In this document: piece by piece, positions 11,108 to 21,835 of the stretch | Layout of the letters: each line of letters opens with the position of its first letter | How positions within the stretch are numbered: the first letter of the stretch is position 1 | Source of the DNA: Lithospermum erythrorhizon | Taxonomy: Eukaryota; Streptophyta; Magnoliopsida; Boraginales; Boraginaceae | Assembly: GCA_019722365.1 (NCBI GenBank) | Contig: JADFUC010000985.1 | Location: 278,887-342,886 of the forward strand | Length of the DNA stretch: 64,000 bases | Direction of reading: 5' to 3' | Position numbers and translations under genes: made by a program | Notes under the pieces: generated by a model | The model's input: the letters and a program-made list of their open reading frames with translations, nothing else | What the model was told of the DNA's origin: nothing | The model's database searches: none

Positions 11108-12282
11108 GGTATTGAGATGGATTCGAAAAATTCGAGAAGATATTATTAGTAATTATTATTATTCTCGGTTTAGTAATAACTTGTTAATATAGAGTTACTA
11201 TTATTACCATAAGTATTTGATATTGTGTCACATAAATGTGTTCGTTTATCATATATTTCATGAGTTTATTGATATAATTTCATTCTTTATCGTTCTTTAT
11301 GTCGTAATTATTAGAGCTACAAGATCTTGAGAGTTTTTTCAATTGCGTTGGTGGCGATAATACCATGATTAGCCACCCGCCCGGCTTGATTCATATATAT
11401 TAAGTTCTTTGTTTTTTGTTTCATTGTTAGAAATGCGTTTTGAACATAGTTTTTAAATTAAGAGTTTTTACGTTTTTGAGTGGGTGTTATAAATGATCTA
11501 GTTGATGATGAAAGTCTTGGCAATTACGTTAAATGCTGTGGTTGATGAAAGTGCTTTGCGAATGGCGTTCGTTTAAAAAGAGATTTGATTTTTGGTTATC
11601 TTTATGATTGACTTTTAGTATTTGGAGAAGATTAGTTTAGTCTAACTTTGAGTTGAATTAGAATATTTATGATGTATGTTGCGGCGGATTAAATGCAACA
11701 ATGACTAATACAGGTTCGAAAATGGTTCCCATGTGATAAATATTTTGGTCGCTTTGGCGATGTTACCTGCCAGCCAAATGTTTTACAGTGTTAGTTCTTT
11801 GGCGATGTTCTTGCTTGATGTTTTGGTGTTTTGATTTTAAGTTGTCAAACTTTATTTACATTTCGATGATGGTCCGGCGATGTATATGCGCGATGTTTTC
11901 TTATTATTTGCAAACACATGGCGGTCTATTAAATTATAGCAGGTTTGAGGAGGAGGTAATAGAGTAATGGATGAAGAAGTTTCTACGAAGATAAGATTTT
12001 TTTGCTCAGGCTTCGAAATCGCATTTTCAGGGTTAGACGACGTTTCAGAGTTGGACGTTCGCGATATTCGTCTTTCCGGGGAGGGTATTGAGATGGATCG
12101 GTATTGAGATGGATTCGAAAAATTCAGAATATTTGTATTAATTGTTCATTAATTGCCATATTAGTTTAGTAATAACTTATTAATGCAAGGGATTCTTGTA
12201 TTAATAAGTATTTGATATTGTATCACATAAATGTATGAATTTGGTTTTAACATTATATTTCGTAGTTTATTGATATAATTTC
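11108..12282. repeat. Pair of direct repeats, possible small TRIM-like LTR element
   Basis: A block of about 175-183 bp at 11108-11281 recurs at 12100-12282. The two share GGTATTGAGATGGATTCG at the start, TATTTGATATTGTRTCACAT in the middle and TTTATTGATATAATTTC at the end. The repeats do not extend beyond these limits on either side, so this is not a simple tandem duplication of the whole 992-bp period. Short direct repeats around an internal region of about 800 bp fit a terminal-repeat retrotransposon in miniature. I could not assign a primer site, TG..CA ends or a target duplication. The second copy has an extra partial GGTATTGAGATGGAT just before it (12085). Confidence 0.5.
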
Positions 12283-12945
12283 TGATGAATGTACATACTG
12301 GTAAAGTGGTAACTATATATATAAGACCACTAGAATAACTCTTTCAAAGCTTAGTAAACATCTTAACTATAGTTTCTTCATATGTTCGTTATAAAATATA
12401 GGTTGTGCTGGTTTTACTAGTATTTGTTTTCCCCCTTCTGGACTATTCGTCAAAGGATACGGCATGATCATGTCAAGTGTTTATGTATAATTAATCATGT
12501 TGAGTTAAAACTTTGAATTAATTAGTGGAAAACTAAATAAAACTAGTTAATTGATTGCCACCGGAGCTCAACACAAAACATTTGGCGGCTGGATTTAATA
12601 CCTACAGGCTACATCCCAAAAACATACGAGTATTTTTGTTTGATTTTCTGTTATACGGAGTAATTTTTTGTCCGATGGTGAATATAATTTTTTATTCAAA
12701 TGGTTGGACCGTGATTAATACTCGAAATTTAAGTTATATGTTTGAAATATCCAAAATTTCGAACAAAATATCGTAAATGGACGAAATGTTTCAAAGTCAA
12801 ACCGAAATACCAAATTTTTGAATCTAACCCTAAAACCAAAACTAGACGAAAAAGTCGGGAATTTGAATATCCAGGTAAGTCGTCGGTTGGGTACCGATTA
12901 TTTTTTATCCGATAATACTAATCAAACCATGTAGTAACTAGGCGT
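12283..12945. other. AT-rich spacer with transposon-like debris
   Basis: No gene. The part from about 12,740 to 12,900 repeats short pieces of the kind ATATCCAAAATTTCG, CCGAAATACCAAATTTT and GGTTGGGTACCG. This resembles degenerate tandem motifs common near plant DNA-transposon ends, but I cannot name a family. Confidence 0.35.
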
Positions 12946-13600
12946 GGCCAACGAAGTGGGCGGGCAGCCTTAACGTCAGATTAGAGGCCGACGCGAATAA
13001 GCAAAATGTCGTAATAATATCCCAGCAGCAGTGCATAGCGATGTGCGAAACGTGGAAACGGCGCACGGAGTATTGAGCCCGCGCTCCGGCCCGGCTTTAG
13101 CGCGTACTTAGTGTGCGAGCGCGATCTTGCCGTCCAGCCACGGCGGGCGTCAGGTTGGCCCAGTGGGCGTCCTGACTACATTTATATTGCGAATAAAAAA
13201 GCAAAACCAGCATCCTTAAAAAAACCCATAAATATCTATTCAATGAAACTAAAATCGTAAAAGCAAGCTTTTAAACATCCGAACCGCGGTTTTAACATCC
13301 ATAAATAAAGCAAACCACTGGCATTAAAGCTAAACAAAGTTGGAAGTAAAATACATAAAACAAAATAAGCTAGATTCGTTTATAAAAAGAAAATAAAAAA
13401 GCATGAAACGTTTATTACTTCGATGCTTCGTCCCCATCGTATCCTCTTGGGGATTTGGGTGTGAAAGATCGCGTGGATACCGGAATGCGGATACCGTCGT
13501 ATATCGCGTTTTGATTAGGTTACGTGACGATCAGCCCGGAATCAACGTCTTGATCCTCCGCGTTCGAGTTGCGTATTTTTTCCCGACCTACACGTTTCAA
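12946..13600 (+). other. GC-rich block resembling a hAT terminal region
   Basis: From 12,946 the sequence turns abruptly GC-rich, starting TAGGCGTGGCCAACG, then GGGCGGGC and CCGGCCCGGC segments up to about 13,185. It is followed by an AT-rich part and a second moderately GC-rich part (13,400-13,580). The start resembles TAGGGGTGGCAAACGGGC, a common end of plant hAT elements. The same layout (GC-rich, AT-rich, then an ATGAAAC.. segment) is seen at 55,500-56,170 ahead of hAT 2. No matching opposite end or 8-bp target duplication was found, so this is a tentative end of hAT 1 or of a third relative. Confidence 0.35.
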
Positions 13601-13801
13601 TATTCAATAAAATAATGAAGTGGTGTATATAATTTATTGATATAGAATACATTGCGTTATTGCCTTTTATGCATGTCAAATGACATCTGCATGGTCATTT
13701 CATGGGACTAAGTCATGGTATTAAGCGGACGAGGAAGGCAGGCGGCTCGCTTTAGGACCTCGAATCACGGGGAGCGGATCTCGAGGGGATTCGGCGTCAC
13801 G

Positions 13802-14340
13802 TCACTTGTTTTGGGTTATGGTGCGGCTACACCGGTGTTCCCAAATTTCTTTCGCTGACGGGCTCGTCTGATTCTGCATCTCCCGTTTTGACCCCTTCTC
13901 TTTCCATGATATATTTCTTGGTTGGTTAAGGATTACTTCCAGCGATCTTTTGTGTTGGACTTCGCATAAATTCGGGCATTTCATTATTCGCATTCGCTTC
14001 ATTTACCAAGAGGGGTGGATATCGGCGTACCATACGGCCAAGAGCAGCTCTCCTGCTCACATCCATATTTTTAATAATGTCCAATCTAGGTAAGTTGACT
14101 TCTTCTCATTCAATAAAGCATATGTGACTAAGGTATGAATGACTCTAGCGATTGATCGTTGCTGCTTGACATCCAAAATATCTTACAATGCCCAAAGCCC
14201 AAACTTTTGTTGACCGATCATCGTATGCCTCGAGGATTTTTATCGTCATCCTTGCGTTACATCGTTGTTAAAATAAGCGGTAGCCTAGAGTAAATGGACA
14301 AACTCCAATTTCTAGGAGGCCGTGAGAAGAAGTGAGTCGT
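13802..14340 (-). pseudogene. SANT/NAM-associated-like ORF remnant (PIF/Harbinger-type ORF1?)
   Basis: The minus-strand open frame 14002-13802 contains a W/L-rich block ending in LNQPRNISWKEKGSKRE and then NQTSPSAKEIW. It resembles the plant NAM-associated or SANT-like proteins of PIF/Harbinger transposons, whose typical run is a QPKW motif, then a GSKR basic stretch, then a Ser/Pro-rich linker. Just upstream, in another frame (near 14,190-14,160), RYFGCQAATINR resembles their KFxGCYxxxxRxxSG segment. Two further minus-strand open frames at 14,425-14,734 carry no motif I recognise. In full elements this protein assists a separate transposase, which is not seen nearby. Confidence 0.35.
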
Positions 14341-14899
14341 TGTTTATAATCCTCAATTCAAATTCTTGAGCTGCTCGTATGATAATCACAAATGTCTTTT
14401 TTGCAGAACTTGTAAATAATTGAATCATTTAAATCCTTGCATATACATATAAAATTCTCTAACTAATTCCGGTGCAGCCTCTACAATTAGACTTAGCGAG
14501 TTAAGCATCCATGAAAACCAACGATGGCATTTGTACGCTGAAGTTCTTTTCATCAACCTCGTACCGGTTGGTGGTTTCTTCATAAACTTGTTGTTGAGCT
14601 CGGTGGAGTTCAATAATTGGCGGTGGAAGCGGAGAGATTCTTACTCCTTTAACTTGCTGGCTTTCCACTTTCTTGCTTTCGCTTTCCTTGTTGTGATACC
14701 TTTCTTCATTGTGAATAATTGAGACAATTAGCAAATTAGAAAATGTGAAAAATGTGTTCTTTAAGTGTTATAGAACACTTTGTACACTTAAATTTAGGAA
14801 AAAGATGAAGTTTTATAGTAGAAGTAGAGAGAAAATATGAAATTTTTTTGTTGGAGTCGTTACAATTGAGAAAATGAATCTCGATTAGGGTTTGGAGCA

Positions 14900-15235
14900 A
14901 TTTGCAAGCAGAAATCGTGATTAGCGGATGTCCGTTCTGATTGCTCAGACGTCGGCTTAAAGAATGCTTGTCTCTTGACTCTACATGGCGTCCGTTTGTT
15001 TATCGGACGTCCGCTTTCTGAAAGATGTAAATATAATTAGGCGATGTCGTTTCGATTAAACCGGACGTCGGAATTAAATGCTTCATGGCTGACTACGTAC
15101 GGACATCCGTTTCGATTCACAGGGCGTCGGTTGGTAGCAAAGGACATCCGTTCGAAGTATAGGCGTCCGTTGGAAGTATAGAGGATGTCGTTCGAAGGAA
15201 GTAGAGGGCGTCCGTTTGACTTACATTTTATTGAA
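14900..15235. repeat. Subterminal array of GGACGTCCG-type motifs (side 1 of hAT 1)
   Basis: Around a dozen variants of GG(A/G)CGTCCGTT, GGATGTCGTT and GGACATCCG lie at irregular spacing, about 20-40 bases apart, for example at 14,935, 14,988, 15,005, 15,105, 15,143, 15,165 and 15,210. The core GGACGTCC is itself palindromic. The array sits just beyond the 3' end of the minus-strand hAT transposase remnant. The same motif recurs on its 5' side at 17,990-18,190. In hAT elements such as Ac, subterminal repeat arrays bind the transposase. That this array does so is inferred. Confidence 0.6.
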
Positions 15236-15599
15236 AAGCTTTATAATAAGATAATGTAAAATATGAAATAAAAATATAAACTTATTTTTTTATTAAGCCG
15301 TTCATTTATACTGCGATGCGGGCCAAGAGTTTACGTCATCCCGACATAATAAATTAAGAAATGCAAAGGATTCGTTTCTTGATACAAGCTGCAAATGCTT
15401 ACGAATAGAGCAAATCATTGTTGTTATCTTATTGCTTCGTTCTGCCTAATAGTTGATATCTTGTTGATGTCCTTGAAGTCATCAAACATGTCTTTTTGAA
15501 TTACCGCAATTCCGTAAGTGCATGCTTTATGGATCATTTTTCTCGCGCCGTCAATCGGCGGTGCGCACATAGCTTATTCTGGTGGAAATTGAGTCTTGA

Positions 15600-17360
15600 C
15601 TATACAAGTATATTGAAGTTTTGCCATACTAAATGTGAACTACTAGCTATATAAGACATAGGAATTTCAAAAATTTCCTTAGCCATTTTTGATATAGAAA
15701 AATACTTCCTTTAACACTCCTTGCGATTGAGAACATCAATTGGATTTTCATCGTTATGCATGCTTTCGTGTCAAAAGGTGTTTTCAAGTATTGAGTCGGC
15801 TACATTCTAAGTCTTGAGATGGAGTAGAAGTATATGAAGCAAATTCCTCATGGCTATTTTAAGGTGATTACTCTTTGCTAGAAGATGTGACAATCCGTAA
15901 GTAGTACCGCTCACTTTGCGCTATTACTTGGAGGAATATTTAAAAAAATTTGGAATACATGTTGTATAAATATGCTTCAATTTGTGTTTTAGCCTTTTCT
16001 TAGGAGGAAATTAACAAAATAACTAGGATTGAAGCCGAGCATTCATAAAATAAATCTATCCGTACGAAAGAATATATAGTTTAATGGTTGGACACGTTAT
16101 TCTTGCAAATGGCATATCGTATGGAATGGAAAGATAATATTTAATTTCTCTTATATTAGGAATCATATTTTAGCAACAAATTTATCCTATTATCATGCAT
16201 ATGCATAGCAAGCTGAAGCAAATACATTCAAAAAGCAGTGAATATTGAGACTATATTGGAGTTGAAAATCTTTAGTGTAGTCTTTAAAAGGTGCAAGAAA
16301 ATGGAGCAACTTTCTAGCTTGATGAGTCCCATTTGAATAGGTAATCTTAGGATAATGACTCTCGTTAATTGTTGTGTCTATTATAGAATGATGTAATCCT
16401 AGTCTACATGTTGCCTAATACTTGCGAGCAGAAAATCATATGTAAATTTCATTACAGTCTACACATCGATATTAATTTTTACATATTTTTTACCCTTTTG
16501 CCAAAATGATATCTTGTACTCTTTCTTTTATTTGAGAGTAACAATTAAATGAATTTCATTTCTAATAGGCTTGATAAATTCATCCCCGAATGATAGCAAT
16601 TCCATCTTTAGCTACTAGTTGAAAAACATGACATAAACACCTAGTATTGTAGTTATTCGAATTAAGAACACATATACACCCCAATGTAAGGTTTGATAGG
16701 CCAGCTATTAGCCCGTCATTATCAAGTGAAATAGAACCAACTTTATGTAAACATTGATATTCAAAACAACATTCCATCAGTTATTTGAATATTATCATGT
16801 TTATGACACTTAATAAATAATGCGCGCTTTTGAAGAGTCGATCGACATCATCGATGACATGATATCAAGTCACGAGAAAAGTACTTGATATCCTTTAGTT
16901 GAATTAAACATTCCAAAGCGGAAGAAAGTTGACACATAAGAAGATCTTTTGGTTTAAAAAAATATTTAAAGGCAATACTTCATGGAAACCCCTGCGGTCG
17001 TCCGGCCAAAGTTGGCCGTTCCTTGAATCAATCGGTATGCTCTGACTTTCCACGATGATTGAAAGGCAAAGCACTACCTACCTCAAATTTCATTGATTGA
17101 CTCTATAATTAAACTTATCGCCAAATAAACTTTTGGCGGTCATGGGGTTAATAGTTGTTTGAACGCTCAGCACCGCTTGCTTTTACTATCTTGCATCGAG
17201 TTTGTGATCGACCGCGAATGTCTACAAATGTCGGTTCCGCCTTTTCCCCCTCCCGTGCTAATATATGTTTTTTACAAAGTATACATGTAGCTGTCGTTTT
17301 TCTCGTCGGACACAAAGTTTTCGAACCACGTGATGTCTTTTTTCTTTGAACTAAACTTTT
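15600..17360 (-). pseudogene. hAT-family transposase remnant (hAT 1)
   Basis: Read on the minus strand, the 5' part carries a BED-type zinc finger at 17,349-17,150. It shows WFENF, then TATCILCKKH, then in another frame GGKGGTDI.RH, which fits the C-x2-C ... GT-x2-L-x-RH pattern. Near 17,060 comes LPFNHRGK, the segment that follows in this family. The 3' part (15,700-15,635) reads SKMAKEIFEIPMSYIAS, matching the hATC dimerisation motif (usually SKMARDIFxIPxSTVASES). The middle, with the DDE residues, is too broken to assign. The length of about 1.75 kb fits a single-exon hAT gene with deletions. It is homologous to hAT 2 at 57.0-61.0 kb. Numerous frameshifts make it inactive. Confidence 0.75.
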
Positions 17361-17900
17361 TACCGGTCTTGGCTAGGATGATTAGTGGATATTATGAGTT
17401 TCGTCTCTCACATTTATTTTGCGCTTCGTGACTAAAATCTCTTAACTTCCCGCATTGATATCTGCATCCTCTAGATACCTGTGTAAATGCTCCATACGAT
17501 GATTTGGGTCATTGAGGGATCTTGGGGTTTATGTCGATTTAGCCAGTTCCGCACTCAGTTCCTAATATTCCAATTATTTTGCATTGTAATAAAAAAAAAA
17601 AACTTGCGATACTAAATAAGTTGAGATTAACAAGATTATACCAAGTAAGCAAGTAATATAATAAAATGAGTAGGATGGAAATATTGTACCAATTTGATGC
17701 AACTCGTGTCGATTGAAGATGATGATGCTAATTCTTTGGAAATTCTTGATCAGGTATTTATTCTCAGTATAAATATATAGAATATTTATAATTGAAGTAG
17801 TAAAACTAAGAACCAAGTATGATATATTTAATGTGTGGAATGAACTAAAGGATAATTGAATTAATGATGATATTTGATGTGAGTAATGAATGAAAGTTAC

Positions 17901-17914
17901 GTTTTTATTTATAG
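17901..17914 (-). promoter_or_regulatory. Candidate TATA box of the hAT 1 transposase
   Basis: The minus strand reads CTATAAATAAAAAC about 550 bases upstream of the BED finger and just inside the subterminal array at 17,990-18,190. Position and sequence suit the core promoter of the transposase gene; hAT 2 has a TATAAAAG in the corresponding place. Confidence 0.35.
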
Positions 17915-17989
17915 GAGGAGAAAAAGGTTATTTTTACGGGCAGAATGAGGTAAGTGACGGGCGATCCATTATCGTAATCTTCTTTGAAG

Positions 17990-18190
17990 CGGCTATTGTT
18001 TACATAACGGCAATTTGCCACGGCGTCCGGTAGGAGAATAAAAGCGGACATCGGCCCAATAAGATGAAATATGAATGTTTGCATACTTGGTGTATCGGAT
18101 GTCGGTTTCGCAGGTGGATGTCATTAATAAGGCCTAAAGGAATCGACTAAGATGCGCTATGCTGGGACGTCCGTTAATTAGCGGGCCGTC
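17990..18190. repeat. Subterminal array of GGACGTCCG-type motifs (side 2 of hAT 1)
   Basis: It contains variants such as GGCGTCCGG, GCGGACATCGG, CGGATGTCGG, GGTGGATGTC, GGGACGTCCG and GGGCCGTC, again at irregular intervals. With the array at 14,900-15,235 it brackets the hAT 1 transposase remnant symmetrically. That is the main reason to regard both as parts of one transposon. Confidence 0.6.
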
Positions 18191-18540
18191 ATTACGTTAA
18201 CGAACCCTTGCTTGACGTGTGCGAGGCATGATTGAGCGTCACGATCGCGTGTGCCGGGGCGAAACGTTTTTGGCTAAAATACTCGACGCCCCGCGTTAGT
18301 AAGTGGGCCCAGAGGGCGTGGAAACAGCGGCGATGGTGAAAACAACGGGCTAGCAGGTGGGTATGAGCGGTCCTTGAACTCCGGCCAGCTTGCGCGTCTA
18401 GTGTCTTGTAGAGGCTTGGCGACGCAATCAGTTGAACTCCGGTTGTTAAATATTGGCGAATTCCGATTGATTGGAAGGCGAATAGGGTTTATTTCAGCGA
18501 CCCTAATAAATTTCTTCGCTTCATTTTTCTTCAACTAAGC
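18191..18540 (-). other. GC-rich flank of hAT 1 with a weak ORF
   Basis: A moderately GC-rich stretch. A minus-strand open frame of 86 codons (18,534-18,274) starts MKKNEAKKFIRVAEI and ends in a Pro/Ser/Leu-rich tail. I do not recognise it. It may be the 5' terminal region of hAT 1, where GC-rich ends are expected, or an unrelated exon. Confidence 0.25.
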
Positions 18541-19418
18541 GACTCTGATGGTTCCGTCAATTTTTTACGCGATTGTAAGCTTCGCTTATATTCAAATATA
18601 TTCTAATTAAATACCTATTTAATATGTTTTTTTTTGCCCTAAATTTATTTATCTAACAAGCATGAGTCAATTATATGTTTAATTATTAAATATTATGCTT
18701 CGTTATAAATTCTTAGTGCTTAGTTTATGGTTATGATGGTTCGTTTATTTGTGGGAAATTTGAATAGTATTAGAAAAGGGACAATATTTTAGTTGTTTTT
18801 GCATTTTTAATTGATCTGCATTTTAGTTATATATTTGCAGATATAAATTTGTGTACATTTTTGTTAATGATAATGCTGGGGTGAAATGTATATTGAATTA
18901 TTGATATTGAAGAGGTTTGATTTTGGCGATTTGGAAGGCTGTCATTTACTAAATCCGTTGTGAGTTATCTTTGATAAATTGTGGATCACAGTTTGTGTGA
19001 TATGTAGTAGTGTTGAGTTGGTGTCGTATAAGTATTGGTGAAAAATGAAGTTCCCTTTACTTTTGTGTTTTTCGGTTGTCATAGTCGTTCGTGTCTTGAA
19101 TATATGTTATGGAATTATGGTATTTATTTGGTGGCAAGATCGATATTTACTTTTTATCATGGCTTAAAATAGGTACAGAAGTTTCGTTTGTGTTCTTTCG
19201 GCAGCCTCATTATTGGTGAATTTTATATGTTTAGTAAGCAATTGTCTTAAATGGCGTGTACCCTTTGTATGTTTTGATATGATAAATGGTCTTATGCCTT
19301 GTGTCTGATTATTTGATGTGTTGTAGATGGTAAAACTTTTAAGAAGCCTCGTGCATGCATGAGAAGAGCGATTGGATGTTAGTTGAATCTTGTTGGAGGA
19401 ATATGGTCTAAGGTGTAG
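18541..19418. other. AT/T-rich spacer, intron-like
   Basis: No open frame of note and no repeat or motif that I can name. The T-rich plus strand resembles a plant intron. Confidence 0.45.
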
Positions 19419-19763
19419 GAGGCTACCGAGGTTCGGTATATAACAAATTCGTATCGAGAATACTGGCCGAGAATGCTTTTTCTTGATGAGAGATCATGCA
19501 CTTTGAAATTTAAGCGCCCACAGGAAACAACGAGTTTGGTGCTTGATGGGAGTGAGCAGGCTCGATTAAACAACTGCATGGAGAACTTTCTTGAGAGCCG
19601 TCTTGAGACTCCAGTCTTGAAATCGAATAGCCCGTCGATCATTGCGGGGGACCTAGGAAAAAGGCATACTCGGTATAAACAACAAACATTTTCCAACCTC
19701 GTAGATGTGTTATGTACTTTCATGTATATGACATTTTATCCGTCTCATTTTCAATGTGTATAA
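19419..19763 (+). CDS. Unrecognised open frame, possible exon
   Basis: The plus-strand frame is open from the codon after a stop at about 19,416 to 19,763, about 114 codons, with a first Met at 19,473. It reads TNSYREYWPRMLFLDERS early and later GSEQARLNNCMENFLESRLE. The composition looks protein-like (balanced charge, few rare runs), and the DNA is more GC-rich than its surroundings. An antisense frame of similar length overlaps it (19,723-19,379), so strand choice is uncertain. I recognise no family. It could be a captured gene fragment or an old transposon exon. Confidence 0.25.
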   Translation, partial: EATEVRYITNSYREYWPRMLFLDERSCTLKFKRPQETTSLVLDGSEQARLNNCMENFLESRLETPVLKSNSPSIIAGDLGKRHTRYKQQTFSNLVDVLCTFMYMTFYPSHFQCV

Positions 19764-21249
19764 TATTGGTGTGTTCTTTTTCGTGTTTCTAGAGTTTGAG
19801 GTCTCGTATGATAGTATAATGACTTGATCCAGTTGTGAAATGTTTTGTGCCCGATTTTTATTGTTTAAGTGGGGTGATAAGGGGTAGGTCACTATGCAGT
19901 CTATAACCCGCTTTGAACTTAACACCAAATCGTCTGAATACTTGCATGGCGGCTGGTTAACCCCGAATGGTTATGATCTAGGTTTTGGTTTAACCTAAAC
20001 AATTCGATAATTTTTGTAATCTCTGAGTTGAGGCGGGTGGGTGGACCCTCGTTCATGTGGTCGGGATATGGATTTCATGAAGCACTGGAACTTACCGCTT
20101 CCTGACGATTTGGCGGTGGCGTCTGGGCGTGAGAGAACTACATGGCGTGCAAGAAGGCGTCTGGTGGTGATGGAGATGAAGGGGCGAAGAGAATGGCTGG
20201 ATCTCTTCCACGATTGAGCGACATGAAAGTGTGATTGGGTTGTTTACCTCATCGTTCATGCGATAAGCACCACTTGCCGTGGGTTTTTGTTGTTCTTACA
20301 TCGGGGATAGAAGCTATGACGTTGTATCGGCCAAAGTCTGTGATTCTTAGTAGGCCAATCTTGACTAGGTCTGTCTGACCAATTTGTGTTCATTTCAAAG
20401 CTTTAAACATTTATCAGCTTAGAGATTGTTCTTGGTTGCTAGTTCTCTCTAGCTAAATTATTGTGCAGGACTAATAGCCGGAACCATGAGTTTAGCATTG
20501 GGTCCTATCATGCCGCCATCATGGCCCATCTTGTTTTGATTGAGCTAGAGATATTGAAATTAAGTTGGGTACAATTTTTAATTAAATACATTTATTGTGG
20601 AGGGAATTGGTATAATTATTAAATACTTATATTGTAAAATCGTTGGATGATTCAAATCTCACAAATAGATTCTTTTTAAGTTTTAAATGGTTTTATTTAT
20701 GAATAATTATAGTTTTAAATGTTATTTAAGAATAGTTTAGTATATAGTATATTTCATGTATTCTCCTATAAACTAATCTAAGTTCGATTTATATTATAAA
20801 ATCGAGTCAAACATTAATCTTAGTCTTGATTGATGGTATATATGTTAGAGTTAAAATAATAATATTAACATTATTATGTTCTTAAGAATATACATATAAA
20901 ATTGAATCAAGTTAAACCTCATTTTAAGTTCAACCTCAAATGGAATCATGTTATAGCTAGCTTCCATATGTATTCAATCTAGTTGTGGCAAAATCATTCA
21001 TTATAGTTCAACGTTCACCAACCTACTAATGTCAACTAGGTGGAAAAAAATCATATGACCTAGTAGTAAAAAAATTATAACTTAATGATCCAAATGTCCA
21101 ACAATATCTTATAGTAGTTTATTTTTTTTTAAAGAGATAGAGAGAAAATGGAATATATATGGGTAAGACTACTAGTTTACTTTTCATCTCCTCTTTCATT
21201 TTTTTCATTTTACTAGTTACTACATTTCTCTTTCTACAAATCTAACCCC
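19764..21249. other. Spacer with a GC-richer patch
   Basis: AT-rich on both sides of a patch at 20,030-20,350 that contains two short protein-like frames: MACKKASGGDGDEGAKRMAG starting at 20,141, and another near 20,315. Both are too short to call. From 20,550 to 21,120 it is a plain AT-rich spacer. Confidence 0.35.
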
Positions 21250-21835
21250 AAACTACATAAAAAGGTTAAGACTGCAAATGGTATAGTAATTTGCAGCCTC
21301 ATCTTCAATCTCCCACAACCTTTATTTATAGGGATGGAATGCAACTATAATGTTTAATCTTCCACCATTTCCCATATTTGTGACTAAGCTCATCATCTGA
21401 GCTTCAAGAGATGTCTCATAACATTGTTACCTCTTCTTCTTCATTTATCTTTTATAACTTTGGCTACAAACAGAAGAAAATGAACCAACTTGGTCATGCT
21501 CTGGGATATTGCATGATATTCAATTATTAAATTAATGTTCTTTCACTAGAAGAGAGTTCTTGTTGGAAGATTGGAGAATATATCAGTCAAGTAATCTTGG
21601 TTGGTTCTTCTTCATCTTCATCAAAGAATAGATGGGATTTGGTTATATGGTTTTGACGTTTTAAAGAGTCTTGAAAATCTTCATGTTCTTTGGGCGACTT
21701 ACTTCTTCTCTATGGCGTTTGGGTAGAGAACCATCAGCCATTTTGGGGGGGGGGTGGGGGGTGTGGAATATATATATAGAAAGATTAGATGATGGAATGG
21801 GATGATGAGAGAGAGGGAATAGGATTTATATAGAA
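21250..21835 (-). other. Candidate small minus-strand transcription unit
   Basis: On the minus strand a good TATA box (CTATATAAATCCT, 21,833-21,821) is followed about 80 bases later by an ATG. That ATG opens a 26-codon frame, 21,741-21,661, starting MADGSLPKRHREE and ending KIFKTL. The codons after GAAGAA read GTAAGT, a consensus splice donor, and a pyrimidine-rich acceptor TTCTGTTTGTAG follows about 230 bases on (near 21,463). The unit could thus be a short-peptide gene, the 5' exon of a spliced noncoding RNA, or a decayed gene. A tract of ten G followed by TGGGGGG lies between the TATA box and the ATG. Near 21,270-21,300 a CTGCAAAT/ATTTGCAG stem with a 9-base loop occurs. I recognise no product and no known miRNA sequence. 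Confidence 0.3.
21821..21833 (-). promoter_or_regulatory. TATA box
   Basis: CTATATAAATCCT on the minus strand, matching the plant TATA consensus, about 80 bases upstream of the ATG at 21,741. The surrounding CT-rich 5' leader (TCTCTCTC, 21,805-21,815) is typical of plant promoters. Confidence 0.4.

Noticed and set aside
14900..15235. CRISPR-like array of short repeats
   Set aside because: The units are degenerate, irregularly spaced and in a plant transposon context; there are no equal-length spacers and no cas genes.
17155..17349. 64-codon plus-strand frame as a gene
   Set aside because: It is antisense to the BED zinc finger of hAT 1, which has clear motifs on the minus strand.
21470..21620. 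miRNA foldback (GAACCAAC against GTTGGTTC)
   Set aside because: The pairing arms are only 8 bp with a loop of about 100 bases, and no known miRNA sequence is present.
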